From the NCBI RefSeq assembly GCF_002105535.1, contig NZ_CP015848.1, forward strand, positions 3,638,926 to 3,702,925: 64,000 nt of DNA, read 5' to 3'. Positions 18,531-27,383 of the stretch are shown piece by piece (positions within the stretch are counted from its first letter, which is position 1; the number at the start of each line of letters is the position of its first letter). The notes beneath the pieces were generated by a model. That model had not been told where the DNA came from. It did not search any database and was given only the letters and a program-made list of their open reading frames with translations. This DNA comes from Magnetospirillum sp. ME-1 (GTDB lineage Bacteria; Pseudomonadota; Alphaproteobacteria; Rhodospirillales; Magnetospirillaceae). The position numbers and the translations under genes were made by a program.

Positions 18531-18659
18531 CGGGACGCCATGACGGCGATGTCACGGCGGCGTAAATGACTCCGTAAGGAAAATCGGGCTATGCTGCACT
18601 GCGTCATCAAGGAGTGACCCAGTGTCGCCATCCCCGATGACCAGAGTATGGAGCATATT

Positions 18660-18872
18660 ATGAAACCGTCATTCGGCCTTCGCTTCGTCCACTCCAGCCT
18701 GATCTGCGAGGATGCGCTCGCCGTGGGCGAGAAGAAGCAGGCTCTGTGCGAGATCATTCGCGTCGCCGACGATATCGTCTGGTACGCGGTGCTGGGCCGC
18801 AACGGCGGCACCGTCAGCCGCGAATGGATCGAAGCCGCGCGCTTCCCCGACATCTGCGCCCAGGCGGCGTAG
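18660..18872 (+). CDS. Small conserved-looking protein of unknown function
   Basis: A 70-residue protein, MKPSFGLRFVHSSLICEDAL to the end PDICAQAA. ATG 18660 is preferred because GGAG lies 6 bases upstream; ATG 18648 is an alternative. Codon use matches real genes of the region. No known domain is recognised. The next gene starts 20 bp on, so the two may be co-transcribed. Confidence 0.6.
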   Translation: MKPSFGLRFVHSSLICEDALAVGEKKQALCEIIRVADDIVWYAVLGRNGGTVSREWIEAARFPDICAQAA

Positions 18873-18892
18873 ACCGTTCCGGCGGCCCGGCC

Positions 18893-19366
18893 GTGAACGT
18901 CTTCTTCCTCGACCGGGATCCCGTGGCGGCGGCGCGGCTGCATTCCGACCAGCATGTGGTCAAGATGGTGCTGGAGACGGCCCAGATCCTGTGCGCCGTG
19001 CTGCACCGCCACGGCATCGAGGCTCCCTACCGCCCCACCCATGCCCGGCACCCTTGCGTGCTGTGGACCGGCGACAGCCTCGGCCATTGGGCCTGGGTGC
19101 GGGAACTGGGGCTGGCGCTGGGCGCCGAATACACCCATCGCCGCGGCCGGGTCCATGCCTCGGCCGCAATCATCGCCGCCCTGCCGCCTCTGCCCCCCAT
19201 TCCCGATAACGGCTGGACCGATCCGCCCCAGGCCATGCCGGAAGCCTATCGCGGCGACGATCCGGTGGCGGCCTACCGGGCCTATTACCGGGGCGAGAAG
19301 GCGGTGTTTCCCGGCAAGGGACCAGCCACCTGGACCAACCGGGAACGGCCGGACTTCATGAGCTAG
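18893..19366 (+). CDS. Uncharacterised protein of the HxDxHVVKM type
   Basis: A 157-residue protein starting at GTG 18893. It shows a block LHSDQHVVKMVLETAQIL, followed by APYRPTHARHPCVLW and a GAEYTHRRGRVHAS segment. Regularly placed His and Asp residues suggest an enzyme or metal site. I recall similar small proteins in phages and bacteria, all without assigned function. No membrane segment or signal peptide is seen. Its 3' end overlaps the convergent glutathione peroxidase gene by 11 bp. Function unknown. Confidence 0.72.
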   Translation: MNVFFLDRDPVAAARLHSDQHVVKMVLETAQILCAVLHRHGIEAPYRPTHARHPCVLWTGDSLGHWAWVRELGLALGAEYTHRRGRVHASAAIIAALPPLPPIPDNGWTDPPQAMPEAYRGDDPVAAYRAYYRGEKAVFPGKGPATWTNRERPDFMS

Positions 19367-19949
19367 GCTCGGCCAGCGCCTTGTCGATGGCGGCGCGCAG
19401 CCGGGCGGCATCGGGGGCGGTGGTGCTGGCGAACCAGTCCACCAGACGCCCGTCGCGGCCCACCAGGATCTTGTGGAAGTTCCAGCGCGGCACGCCCAGC
19501 GGCCCGGTGCGTTCCGCCGCCCAGCGGTAGAACGGGTGGGCGTTCGCGCCGGTCACCGCCTGTTTTTCCAGCAGGGGGAAGTCGACGCCGTAATTGATCT
19601 CGCAGAAGCTGGCCACCTGGGCGTTGGATCCGGGCTCCTGCGATCCGAAATCGTTGGACGGCACCCCCAGGACCACCAGCCCCCGGCCGCGATAGTCCCG
19701 CCACAGGGCCTCGAGCCCCTGGTATTGCGGCGTGAAACCGCATTGGGACGCGGTGTTGACCACCAGCACCACCTTGCCCTTCAGGGACTGGGCCTCCACC
19801 TGCCCGCCGGAAATGGCCGGCAGGGAAAGGGCGGCCCAGTCGAGGCGGTCTTGCGCCGCCCCGGCCATTGCCGCCCCGGTCAGGCCGAGGGCCGCGATCA
19901 TGGAAGCCATGATGGAACCAAGCGGGTTGGCGGGAATGAAACGATGCAT
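19356..19949 (-). CDS. Glutathione peroxidase, exported form
   Basis: A 197-residue thiol peroxidase. Residues 1-31 look like a signal peptide (hydrophobic run ending TGAAMAGAAQ), so the enzyme is probably periplasmic. The catalytic Cys is in VNTASQCGFTPQY, followed by GVPSNDFGSQEPG and the conserved Trp motif PRWNFHKILVGRDG. It reduces peroxides with thiol donors. Start ATG 19949 has GGAGG 5 bases upstream; a longer frame to 20120 has no support. Confidence 0.92.
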   Translation of the reverse strand: MHRFIPANPLGSIMASMIAALGLTGAAMAGAAQDRLDWAALSLPAISGGQVEAQSLKGKVVLVVNTASQCGFTPQYQGLEALWRDYRGRGLVVLGVPSNDFGSQEPGSNAQVASFCEINYGVDFPLLEKQAVTGANAHPFYRWAAERTGPLGVPRWNFHKILVGRDGRLVDWFASTTAPDAARLRAAIDKALAEPSS

Positions 19950-20095
19950 ACTGGCCTCCGTTGTGTTCCATGAAAGTGGGGAGGTCGCGCCATGGGTCAA
20001 GGACCCCATGGGAATTGCCACTATGGACGGAACTGGTCGGACCACGTAATCTTGAGATAACCCAGCCGAAAGGCATAGGGGGGGAGTTCGGCTCG

Positions 20096-22282
20096 ATGCT
20101 TCGACTGGATGTCGGCACATTAGGGTTCACGGCGGCCATGACCTCCATGGCGGCCGGCCTGGTGTTCGCCGGCTATGGACTGGCCCGCTACCGTGACCGC
20201 CGCTGGGGCGCGTTCAGCGCGTCGGCCTCCTGTTATGGGGTCGGGCTGCTGCTGCTCATTCATCTCGAAGCCTTGCCGCCCGCCGTTTCGGTTCTGGGCG
20301 GCAACCTGCTGCTGGCCCTGGCGGCGGTGGCGCTCCATGCCTGTTGCGTCCAACTGGCGGAGCGGCCGGTCCGCCCCCTGGCCTATCTGGCCTTCGTCCT
20401 GGCCTATATGGCGGGAGAATCCTATTTCCTGTTCGGCGAGGACAGCATCGGCGGGCGTATCGCCTTCGCGTCGCTGATGCGGATGCCATTGTTCCTGCAC
20501 GCGGCCCTGACGGTTCACAGCCGTCGCCGGACCGAGCCGGGGCGGCTGGGGCTGGCCCTGCTCCAGGCGGTGTTGACCGGCTGGGCCGTTCTTCTGCTGG
20601 TGCGCGGACTGGTGGTGGCGGGCGGCGACCCGATCCATGAATTCGTCGCGATCAAGGGCTTCCTCGCCGTCTACTACATCCTGGCGGGATTGGCCTATGT
20701 CGTGATCCTCATCGCGCTGATGCTGGTCGACAGCGAGCGCCTGACAAGCCTGCTGGGCCGGGAGGTGTCGCGGCAGGCCGACGCGCTGGAAACCCAGATC
20801 GCCCGCCAGTTGGCGGCCCAGGCCGATTTGCGCCGCTCCGAGGCCGATCTGCGGGCCATCCTCGACAACATGCCCGACATCTTCTACCGCACCGACAACC
20901 AGGGGCGGCTGCTGATGGTCTCGCGCTCGGTGGAAACCCTGCTGGGTTATCCGGTGGGCGAGGTGCTGGGCCACGATGCCGCCTTCTACCACGGCGCTCC
21001 CGACAGCCGGGCCAATCTGATCGCCGCCCTGGAGGCCGGTGGCGGCTCGGTCCTCGATTACGAGCTGCGCATGCGCCACAAGGACGGAAGGGTGGTCTGG
21101 GCCTCGACCTCGTCGCGCTTCTACTACGATGCCGACGGCCGGCGGGCGGGAACCGAAGGCGTGGTCCGCCTGATCGAGGAGCGCAAGCGGACCGAGATCT
21201 GCATCCGCGAGAATCAGGCGCTGATCCAGGCCATGCTGGACGCCTCGTCCGACGCCATCATGCTGTTTCGGCCCGACGGCACCCTGCTGGCGGTCAACGA
21301 GGTGATGGCCGAGCGCTTCGGCCGCCGGGCCGCCGAGCTGACCGGATCGTGCCTGTGGGACATGTTCCCGCCCGACGTGGCCAAGGCCCGCGCGGCCGCC
21401 GTGGGCCGGGTGGTGGAAACCGGCGAGGCCATCCATTACCTGGACCGGCGCGGCGAACTCTACCTGGACAATTCCATCTATCCGGTGCCCGGTCCCGAAG
21501 GCAAACCCGACAAGGTCGCCGTCTATTCCCGCGACATCACCGCCCAGACCCTGGCCGAGGCCAAGGTGACGACCTATCTGACGGAACTGGAGCGTTCCAA
21601 CGCCGAACTGGAGCAATTCGCCTATGTGGCCAGCCACGATCTGCGCGAGCCCTTGCGGATGATTTCCAGCTACCTCTCCCTGCTGGAGCGGCGGTTCGGC
21701 TCGCGGCTGGAGGGCGACGGGCTGGAATTCCTGGCCTTCGCCCGCGACGGCGCCAAGCGCATGGACAAGCTGGTGCTCGACCTGCTGGAATTCTCGCGCA
21801 TCGAGCGCAAGGGCGCGCCCATCGTCGCCATGGAGGTCGAGCCGGCGCTGCGCCAGTCGCTCCGCCATCTCGAGCTTGCCATCGCCGAAAGCGGCACCGA
21901 GGTGACCACCCCCAACGATGGCGATGCCCCCTGGGTGAGGGGCGATCCCGATCAGATCATCCGCCTGTTCCAGAATCTGGTCGGCAACGCCGTCAAATAC
22001 CGCTCGCCCGACCGCAAGCCGCGTATCGCGGTCACCTGGCGGCGCGAGGGGGCGGAGTGGGAATTCACCGTCGCCGACAACGGCATCGGCATCGAATCCC
22101 AGTACTTCGAACGGATATTCCGCATCTTCCAGCGGCTGCACACCGCCGAGCGCTACGAAGGCACCGGCATCGGCCTGGCCATCTGCAAGAAGATCGTCGA
22201 GCGCCACGGGGGGCGCATCTGGGTGGATTCGGTTCCCGGCGAGGGAACCGCCTTCCACTTCACCCTGCCGGCGGCGGGCTGA
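20096..22282 (+). CDS. Membrane PAS sensor histidine kinase
   Basis: A 728-residue kinase. Residues 1-225 hold about seven membrane helices with no large periplasmic loop. A coiled segment, two PAS domains (about 255-375 and 380-490), HisKA (about 500-570) and HATPase (about 610-727) follow. Phospho-acceptor His514 is in YVASHDLREPLRM; the N-box is NLVGNAVKYRS and the G-boxes VADNGIGIES and GTGIGLAIC. Start ATG 20096 has GGGGGAG upstream. No response regulator lies next to it. The catalytic end closely resembles the kinase at 48218. The signal sensed is unknown. Confidence 0.9.
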   Translation: MLRLDVGTLGFTAAMTSMAAGLVFAGYGLARYRDRRWGAFSASASCYGVGLLLLIHLEALPPAVSVLGGNLLLALAAVALHACCVQLAERPVRPLAYLAFVLAYMAGESYFLFGEDSIGGRIAFASLMRMPLFLHAALTVHSRRRTEPGRLGLALLQAVLTGWAVLLLVRGLVVAGGDPIHEFVAIKGFLAVYYILAGLAYVVILIALMLVDSERLTSLLGREVSRQADALETQIARQLAAQADLRRSEADLRAILDNMPDIFYRTDNQGRLLMVSRSVETLLGYPVGEVLGHDAAFYHGAPDSRANLIAALEAGGGSVLDYELRMRHKDGRVVWASTSSRFYYDADGRRAGTEGVVRLIEERKRTEICIRENQALIQAMLDASSDAIMLFRPDGTLLAVNEVMAERFGRRAAELTGSCLWDMFPPDVAKARAAAVGRVVETGEAIHYLDRRGELYLDNSIYPVPGPEGKPDKVAVYSRDITAQTLAEAKVTTYLTELERSNAELEQFAYVASHDLREPLRMISSYLSLLERRFGSRLEGDGLEFLAFARDGAKRMDKLVLDLLEFSRIERKGAPIVAMEVEPALRQSLRHLELAIAESGTEVTTPNDGDAPWVRGDPDQIIRLFQNLVGNAVKYRSPDRKPRIAVTWRREGAEWEFTVADNGIGIESQYFERIFRIFQRLHTAERYEGTGIGLAICKKIVERHGGRIWVDSVPGEGTAFHFTLPAAG

Positions 22283-22286
22283 GGCC

Positions 22287-25286
22287 TCACCCCAGATAGA
22301 GGGAGATGTCCACCTCGTCGATCTGTTCCGGCTTCAGGTAGCGTTCGGCATAGCGCCGATACACGCCCGAGGTCAGGAACAGGTCGAACAGTTCGGGGTC
22401 GATGTGCTTGTCCTTCTTGAAGAAGCTCAGGATCTTGACGCATTCCGACAGGGTCTTGGCCTTCTTGTACGGGCGGTCCGAGGCGGTCAGGGCCTCGAAG
22501 ATGTCGGCGATGGCGGTGATGCGGGCGGGAACGGACAGGTCCTCGGCCGCCAGCTTCTTGGGGTAGCCGGTGCCGATCAGCGTCTCGTGATGGGCGCCGG
22601 CATATTCCACCACCCGCGACAGGTGCTTGGGGAAGGGCAGGCGCTTCAACATGATGATGGTCTGGATGATGTGTTCGTTGATCTTGAAGCGCTCTTCCTC
22701 GGACAGGGTGCCGCGTCCCACCGACAGGTTGTAGACCTCGCCGAAATTGTAGAGGTTCTCGGGAATCTTGGTCTTGAAGCCGTAGGCCGGGTCGAACAGC
22801 GCCGAATCCTTGGGCCGCGGGATGACGTGCTGCGGCTTGTCGGCCAGCAGCGGCTCGATGGCGGGCAGCGGCTCCGGGTCGCCCACATAGCGGCGCAGTT
22901 CCTCGTGCGCCAGGCCCAGGCGGTCGTCGAAATGGCGCAGCCAGGTCCTGGTGGCGATGGATTTCAGCCGCTCGACCTTTTCCGGGGCCATGAACTCGCC
23001 GCCCAGGTTGCACTCGGCGATGAAGGCGAAATCGTCCATCAGGGAGGCCTTGGCAGCCTCGAAGACCATCTCCGCCTCGTCGGCGGGCGTGCCGGCGACG
23101 ATGCTTTCCAGCATGCGGACGCGCTCGTCCCTGAGCAGAACCTCGAAGCGGGTGCGCACCTCGTGGATGCGGTTGTGGATGGTCTCCAGCTTGGTGGCCT
23201 TGTCCACCACGTATTCCGGGGTGGTGACCTTGCCGCAATCGTGCAGCCAGGCGCCGATCTTGAACTCGCGCCATTCATCGGGCGTGGTGAAGGCGAAGTC
23301 GGCCAGCGATCCCTCGGTGACCTGGCAGGCCTCTTCCGCCAGCATCAGCGACAGTTCGGGGACGCGCTCGCAATGGCCGCCGGTATAGGGGCTCTTGGCG
23401 TCGATGGCACCGGCGATGATCTGGATCATGGCGTCCATCAGCCGTTCCTGCTGGTCCAGCAGGTCGCGGTTGTACAGCGCGGTGGCGGCCTGGGCGGCCA
23501 GGGCCTCGACGAAGCGCTGGATCTCGGGCGAGAACGGCACGATCTCGCCGCTGCCATGGGGGCGCGAGTTGATCAGCTGCACCGCGCCGATGATGTCGCC
23601 GCCCCGGGGCTTCAAGGGCACGGTCATGAACGAGACCGACTTGTAATTGGCGCGCTCGTCGAAGGCCTTGGTGCCGGAGAAGTCGAACTCGGTGTCGTCG
23701 TAGGCGTCGGGGATGTTGACGGTGGTCTGGGCATGCACCGCGTGGCTGACCACGTTGTTGTGGTTCTCCTTGCCGTCCTTGTACATGGGGACGGGGGGCA
23801 GTGACGGCGGCTCTTCGTGGGCGCCGCCCATGCGGATGTTCAAGGTGTCGTTGCGGATGATCTGGAAGCGCAGGTTGTTGTCGGCGTCGCGGATGTACAG
23901 CGTGCCGCCATCAGCGTTGGTCAGCTCCTTGGCGCCCATCAGGATCATTTCCATCAAGACGCCGTGGTCGCGCTCCGCCGACATGGCGATGCCGAGGTCC
24001 ACCACCCGCTCCAGCCGCTTCTGGGCGGCGGCAAGGTCGGTGGTGCGGCCCCGGATGGTCTCCTTCATCAGCCCGAAGGCCTCGGACAGGTCGTGGAACT
24101 CGCGGATCAGCGAGGCGCGCGGGGCGGCGCCCGAGAAGTCGAACTCGCGTACCCGCGACGCCTCGGCCACCAGATGGCGGACCGAACGGGCGATGCGCCG
24201 GGCGAACAGCATGGCGAGCGGCACCACCACCAGCAGCACCAGCCCGGCGGCGTTGAGAATGCGCACCTGCATGTCGCGGATGGGGCCGGTGAAGTCGTCG
24301 AAGGGCGCCGCGACGCCGATGCCGATGGCCTGGCCGCTGGCATGGCGCCACTCGGTCATCTGGGCCAGGACCTCGCCCTGGGGGAAGGGGCGCAATTGGG
24401 CCTCGCCCGGCGGCAGGTCGCCCAGGACGCGGAGCAGGGGGGCCGGCACCGAGGAGAGCTCGGCCAGGGCGGCCGGCTCCTTGTCGCTTCCCGCCAGCAA
24501 TTGCGGCGCGGCGGCCAGAATCCGGCGCTTGAGGTCGAGCAGCACCACGCCGCCATGGGCCGAGACGTTCTGCTGGGCGGCGAAATCCGACAGGCCCTTG
24601 AGCGCGATATCGACGCCGAACACCGTTCCCTCGGCGGCGGCCATGCGCGACGCGGTCAGTCCCGGCGCCTGCAGCGAGTTGAAGACGTAGGGTTCGGACA
24701 GCACGCTGCCCGCGCTGGTGAGCGCCGCCTTGTACCAGGGACGCAGGCGGGGGTCGTAGGTGGGATCGTCCTTGGACGCCGCCCCCAGATTCCGGGCGGC
24801 GGCATCGAGGAATGTCCAGGTTTCGCGGCGCTTGCCGTCCGCGCCGGCGGTGATGGTGCGGATGACGAAATGGGTGCCGGCCGGGGCCTGGCCGGCGGCG
24901 GCGCGGATGCGCTCGTCGTCGCGCGCCGCGATCACCTGCAGGAAGGCGCCGTCGATCTGCGCCACATAGGCGGCGTAGAGATTGGTATTCTGCTCCAGCA
25001 GGCGCAGCATGAAGGGAATCGACGGGTGGTCGTTGCCGATGGGCTGGCCGAAGGCCGGCAGGGCGGCGCCCAGTCCCGCCAGGTCCAAAAGGTCGCCGAT
25101 CTGGCCGTCCACCCGATCGGCCACCTTGGCGGTGATCTCCCCGAACAGGCGCCGGGCGCCCTCGCGGGCGGCGTTGGTGCTGGAAAAATAGATGCTGCCT
25201 GCCGTGGTCACGGTCAGACACACCACCACGAAGGCGATGATCAGCACGATGCTGAATTGCAGCCCCAGGCGGACCCGGCCAGCCAT
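22287..25286 (-). CDS. Cache-HAMP-GAF-HD-GYP cyclic di-GMP phosphodiesterase
   Basis: A 999-residue protein. It has an N-terminal membrane helix (FSIVLIIAFVVVCLTV), a periplasmic dCache-type sensor to about 310, a second helix near 340, HAMP, a GAF domain (about 430-600) and an HD-GYP domain to the end. HD-GYP motifs present are GAWLHDCGK, HHETLIGTGYPKK and ADIFEALTASDRPYK. Between the HD half and the GYP half lie about 165 extra residues, far more than in standard HD-GYP domains. The family hydrolyses cyclic di-GMP; activity here is inferred. A GGGGGAG site precedes the start. Confidence 0.9.
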   Translation of the reverse strand: MAGRVRLGLQFSIVLIIAFVVVCLTVTTAGSIYFSSTNAAREGARRLFGEITAKVADRVDGQIGDLLDLAGLGAALPAFGQPIGNDHPSIPFMLRLLEQNTNLYAAYVAQIDGAFLQVIAARDDERIRAAAGQAPAGTHFVIRTITAGADGKRRETWTFLDAAARNLGAASKDDPTYDPRLRPWYKAALTSAGSVLSEPYVFNSLQAPGLTASRMAAAEGTVFGVDIALKGLSDFAAQQNVSAHGGVVLLDLKRRILAAAPQLLAGSDKEPAALAELSSVPAPLLRVLGDLPPGEAQLRPFPQGEVLAQMTEWRHASGQAIGIGVAAPFDDFTGPIRDMQVRILNAAGLVLLVVVPLAMLFARRIARSVRHLVAEASRVREFDFSGAAPRASLIREFHDLSEAFGLMKETIRGRTTDLAAAQKRLERVVDLGIAMSAERDHGVLMEMILMGAKELTNADGGTLYIRDADNNLRFQIIRNDTLNIRMGGAHEEPPSLPPVPMYKDGKENHNNVVSHAVHAQTTVNIPDAYDDTEFDFSGTKAFDERANYKSVSFMTVPLKPRGGDIIGAVQLINSRPHGSGEIVPFSPEIQRFVEALAAQAATALYNRDLLDQQERLMDAMIQIIAGAIDAKSPYTGGHCERVPELSLMLAEEACQVTEGSLADFAFTTPDEWREFKIGAWLHDCGKVTTPEYVVDKATKLETIHNRIHEVRTRFEVLLRDERVRMLESIVAGTPADEAEMVFEAAKASLMDDFAFIAECNLGGEFMAPEKVERLKSIATRTWLRHFDDRLGLAHEELRRYVGDPEPLPAIEPLLADKPQHVIPRPKDSALFDPAYGFKTKIPENLYNFGEVYNLSVGRGTLSEEERFKINEHIIQTIIMLKRLPFPKHLSRVVEYAGAHHETLIGTGYPKKLAAEDLSVPARITAIADIFEALTASDRPYKKAKTLSECVKILSFFKKDKHIDPELFDLFLTSGVYRRYAERYLKPEQIDEVDISLYLG

Positions 25287-25440
25287 GACACTCCCCCCTA
25301 TCGACCGAGCCCCCTCGACGGTGCGCAGTTTGCACTGAATCCAAAATAAGAAAAGAGGGTAATCACCCTATCGCTCCGCGGTTTCCGCGACACAGGAATG
25401 ACGAGTCATATCGGGTGCAAGGGGGGCTGGAAAAAGGGGG

Positions 25441-26226
25441 TCAGGAAACTCCGCGTTCGCGCTTGTTGACCCGGGCCATGGACAGGCCCAGGCACAGTCC
25501 CGCCCAGGCCAGGGTCACCGCCAGGGACACCAGATAGGAGCTGTCGGTGAACAGTCGTTCCGGCCCGCCGTAGAAGGGGGCGCGGATGATCACCAAAGCG
25601 TGGCTGACCGGATTGGCCAGCATCACCATTTTCATCCAGCCCGGCACGTTGCCGATGGGGAACAGGGCGCCCGACAGCATCCACAGGGGCATCAGGAACA
25701 CCATCATCACCGCGTGGAAGGCCGAGGTGGACTTCATGCCCCAGGCCAGCAGGAAGCCCAGCGCGGAAAAGCCGATGCCGGTGAGCAGGAAGCCCATCAG
25801 CAGCAGGACCAGCGCGCCCGCCCCCAGATGCAGCCCCAGGAAGGGCGCGGCGATGGTGAAGATCAAAGTCTGGATCATGGCGATGGAGGTGGCCCCCAGC
25901 ACCTTGCCCAGCACGATGGCCAGCCGCGACACGGGCGCCACCAGCACGCCCTGGAGGAAACCGGCGTCGCGGTCCTCGATGATGGTGATGGACGAGAAGA
26001 TGGATGCGAACAGCATCATCATCAGCATCACGCCGGGGTAGAAATATTCGAGATAGGTGACGTTCTCCATGCCCGCCGGGCGGAACGAGCCGCCGAAGCC
26101 GGCCCCCAGGAACAGCCAGAACAGCAGCGGCTGGGCCACGGTGCCGACCACGCGCTGAGGCTGGCGGATGAAGCGGGTGAACTCGCGCCTGGCCAGCGAG
26201 AAGGCGACGGGGGCCATGCCGGTCAT
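25441..26226 (-). CDS. ABC-2 type exporter permease
   Basis: A 261-residue membrane protein of the ABC-2 family with six predicted helices. The segments EYFYPGVMLMMMLFASIFSS and GFLQGVLVAPVSR are typical of the NodJ/DrrB-like branch. It works with the ATPase encoded upstream on the same strand. The two genes are now separated by a 105-bp palindromic repeat flanked by direct repeats; without it they would overlap by ATGA. The start is ATG 26226, with GGGAG 7 bases upstream. Confidence 0.9.
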   Translation of the reverse strand: MTGMAPVAFSLARREFTRFIRQPQRVVGTVAQPLLFWLFLGAGFGGSFRPAGMENVTYLEYFYPGVMLMMMLFASIFSSITIIEDRDAGFLQGVLVAPVSRLAIVLGKVLGATSIAMIQTLIFTIAAPFLGLHLGAGALVLLLMGFLLTGIGFSALGFLLAWGMKSTSAFHAVMMVFLMPLWMLSGALFPIGNVPGWMKMVMLANPVSHALVIIRAPFYGGPERLFTDSSYLVSLAVTLAWAGLCLGLSMARVNKRERGVS

Positions 26227-26231
26227 GATGC
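26223..26231. repeat. Left 9-bp direct repeat flanking repeat copy 3
   Basis: TCATGATGC on the plus strand, spanning the permease start codon. It is identical to 26351-26359 on the other side of the palindromic element, consistent with a target-site duplication. Confidence 0.7.
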
Positions 26232-26239
26232 GGCTCCCT

Positions 26240-26344
26240 TGTCATCCTGACGACCATCGGGAGGAAGGATCTCATTCTGGAACGGCCATGCCGCGCCGGC
26301 ACCAATGGTCCAGGCGGAGATCCCTCTCTTCGCTCGGGATGACA
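26240..26344. repeat. Family-1 palindromic repeat, copy 3, inside an operon
   Basis: A 105-bp hairpin with ends TGTCATCCTGA and TCGGGATGACA and inner GGATCTC/GAGATCC arms. It sits between the two ABC exporter genes. Direct repeats TCATGATGC lie 8 bp outside its left end and 6 bp outside its right end. Confidence 0.93.
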
Positions 26345-26350
26345 GGGACA

Positions 26351-26359
26351 TCATGATGC
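26351..26359. repeat. Right 9-bp direct repeat flanking repeat copy 3
   Basis: TCATGATGC on the plus strand, including the stop codon of the ATPase gene. It is the same 9 bases as at 26223-26231. Confidence 0.7.
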
Positions 26360-27325
26360 CGCCTTCCTGAGTTCGAGCGCCAAAGCGTGGTCGGGAACCG
26401 CCTTGCTGGTGACGTGGACGAAGACGTCGTCCAGGCCGGGCTGCTTGATGGCGATGGAGGCGATGTCGGCGCGGTATTTGTCCAGGATGCGTTCGAGCAG
26501 CGGCAGGCTCTCGCCGTTCTCGGTCTCCTCCAGGCGGACCTCGTCGCCGATGCAGCGCACCGCCAGGCCCATGTCGACCCGCAGGCGTTCGGCCAGGACT
26601 TCCGCGTTCTTCGCCTGGACCACCACCATCTCGGTGCCGATCATGGCTTTCAAGGCGGCCGGCGTGTCGTGGGCCAGCAGCTTGCCTTCGCGCATGATGG
26701 CGACGCGGTCCACGTCGTCGGCCTCGGAAAACACGTGGCTGGTCATCAGCACGGTCATGCCGCGCTCCTTCTGCAGGCGGTGCAGCGCGCCCAGGAAGTT
26801 GCGCCGGCTCATGGGGTCCAGTCCGGTGGTGGGCTCGTCGAGCAGCAGCACCTTGGGGTCGGTCATCAGTACCTTGGCCAGCTCCACCTGCCGCGCCAGT
26901 CCGCCCGACAGGGTGTCGACCTTCTGGTCCAGGCGGCCATCGAGATCGGTCCAGTCCAGGGCGCGGTCGCGGCGCCGCGTGAAGTCCGCGCCGGCGAGGC
27001 CATAGAGGTCGGCGTGAATCTTCAGGTTCTCGCCCACCGACAGGTGCTTGTCCACCGCCGGGCTCTGGAACACCACCCCCATGATCTCGCGCACCCGGGC
27101 GGGATGGGCGAACAGGTCGAAGCCGCCCACCGTGACCTTGCCGGAACCCGGCAGGGTCATGCCGCACAGGATGCGGAACAAGGTGGACTTGCCGCTGCCG
27201 TTGGGGCCGGACAGGATGGCGAACTCACCCTCCCGCACATCCAGGGTGAGGTCCGCGATGGCCTTCCGGGGCGGCATCTTGCGCGTGCCCGGATAGGTGT
27301 GGCTGAGATTGTCGATGGTGATCAT
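26351..27325 (-). CDS. ABC exporter ATPase
   Basis: A 324-residue ATPase of the drug/polysaccharide exporter type. Walker A is SGPNGSGKSTL, the signature LSGGLARQVELAKVL, Walker B LLLDEPTTGLDP, and the H-loop MTSHVFSEADDVD. A ~100-residue C-terminal extension follows, as in DrrA/NodI-like proteins. ATG 27325 gives the family-like start MITIDNLSHTYPG; an in-frame ATG at 27343 is possible. The last codons contain AGGAAGG seven bases before an ATG-like position, the probable ancestral ribosome site of the permease gene. Confidence 0.92.
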   Translation of the reverse strand: MITIDNLSHTYPGTRKMPPRKAIADLTLDVREGEFAILSGPNGSGKSTLFRILCGMTLPGSGKVTVGGFDLFAHPARVREIMGVVFQSPAVDKHLSVGENLKIHADLYGLAGADFTRRRDRALDWTDLDGRLDQKVDTLSGGLARQVELAKVLMTDPKVLLLDEPTTGLDPMSRRNFLGALHRLQKERGMTVLMTSHVFSEADDVDRVAIMREGKLLAHDTPAALKAMIGTEMVVVQAKNAEVLAERLRVDMGLAVRCIGDEVRLEETENGESLPLLERILDKYRADIASIAIKQPGLDDVFVHVTSKAVPDHALALELRKAAS

Positions 27326-27383
27326 GGCCGGGCACTGTTCCATAGCCCGGCGGGTGGGTAAAGGCCCGCCTTATTAAAAAACA

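Noticed and set aside
17887-18555. N-terminal extension of the CZB chemoreceptor to 665 residues
   Set aside because: The extra part is antisense to yajQ. The GTG at 17886 has a strong ribosome site and gives a normal soluble receptor.
27326-27383. Terminator between cobB and the exporter ATPase
   Set aside because: A GGCGGG/CCCGCC stem exists, but on the coding strand the T-run precedes the stem instead of following it.
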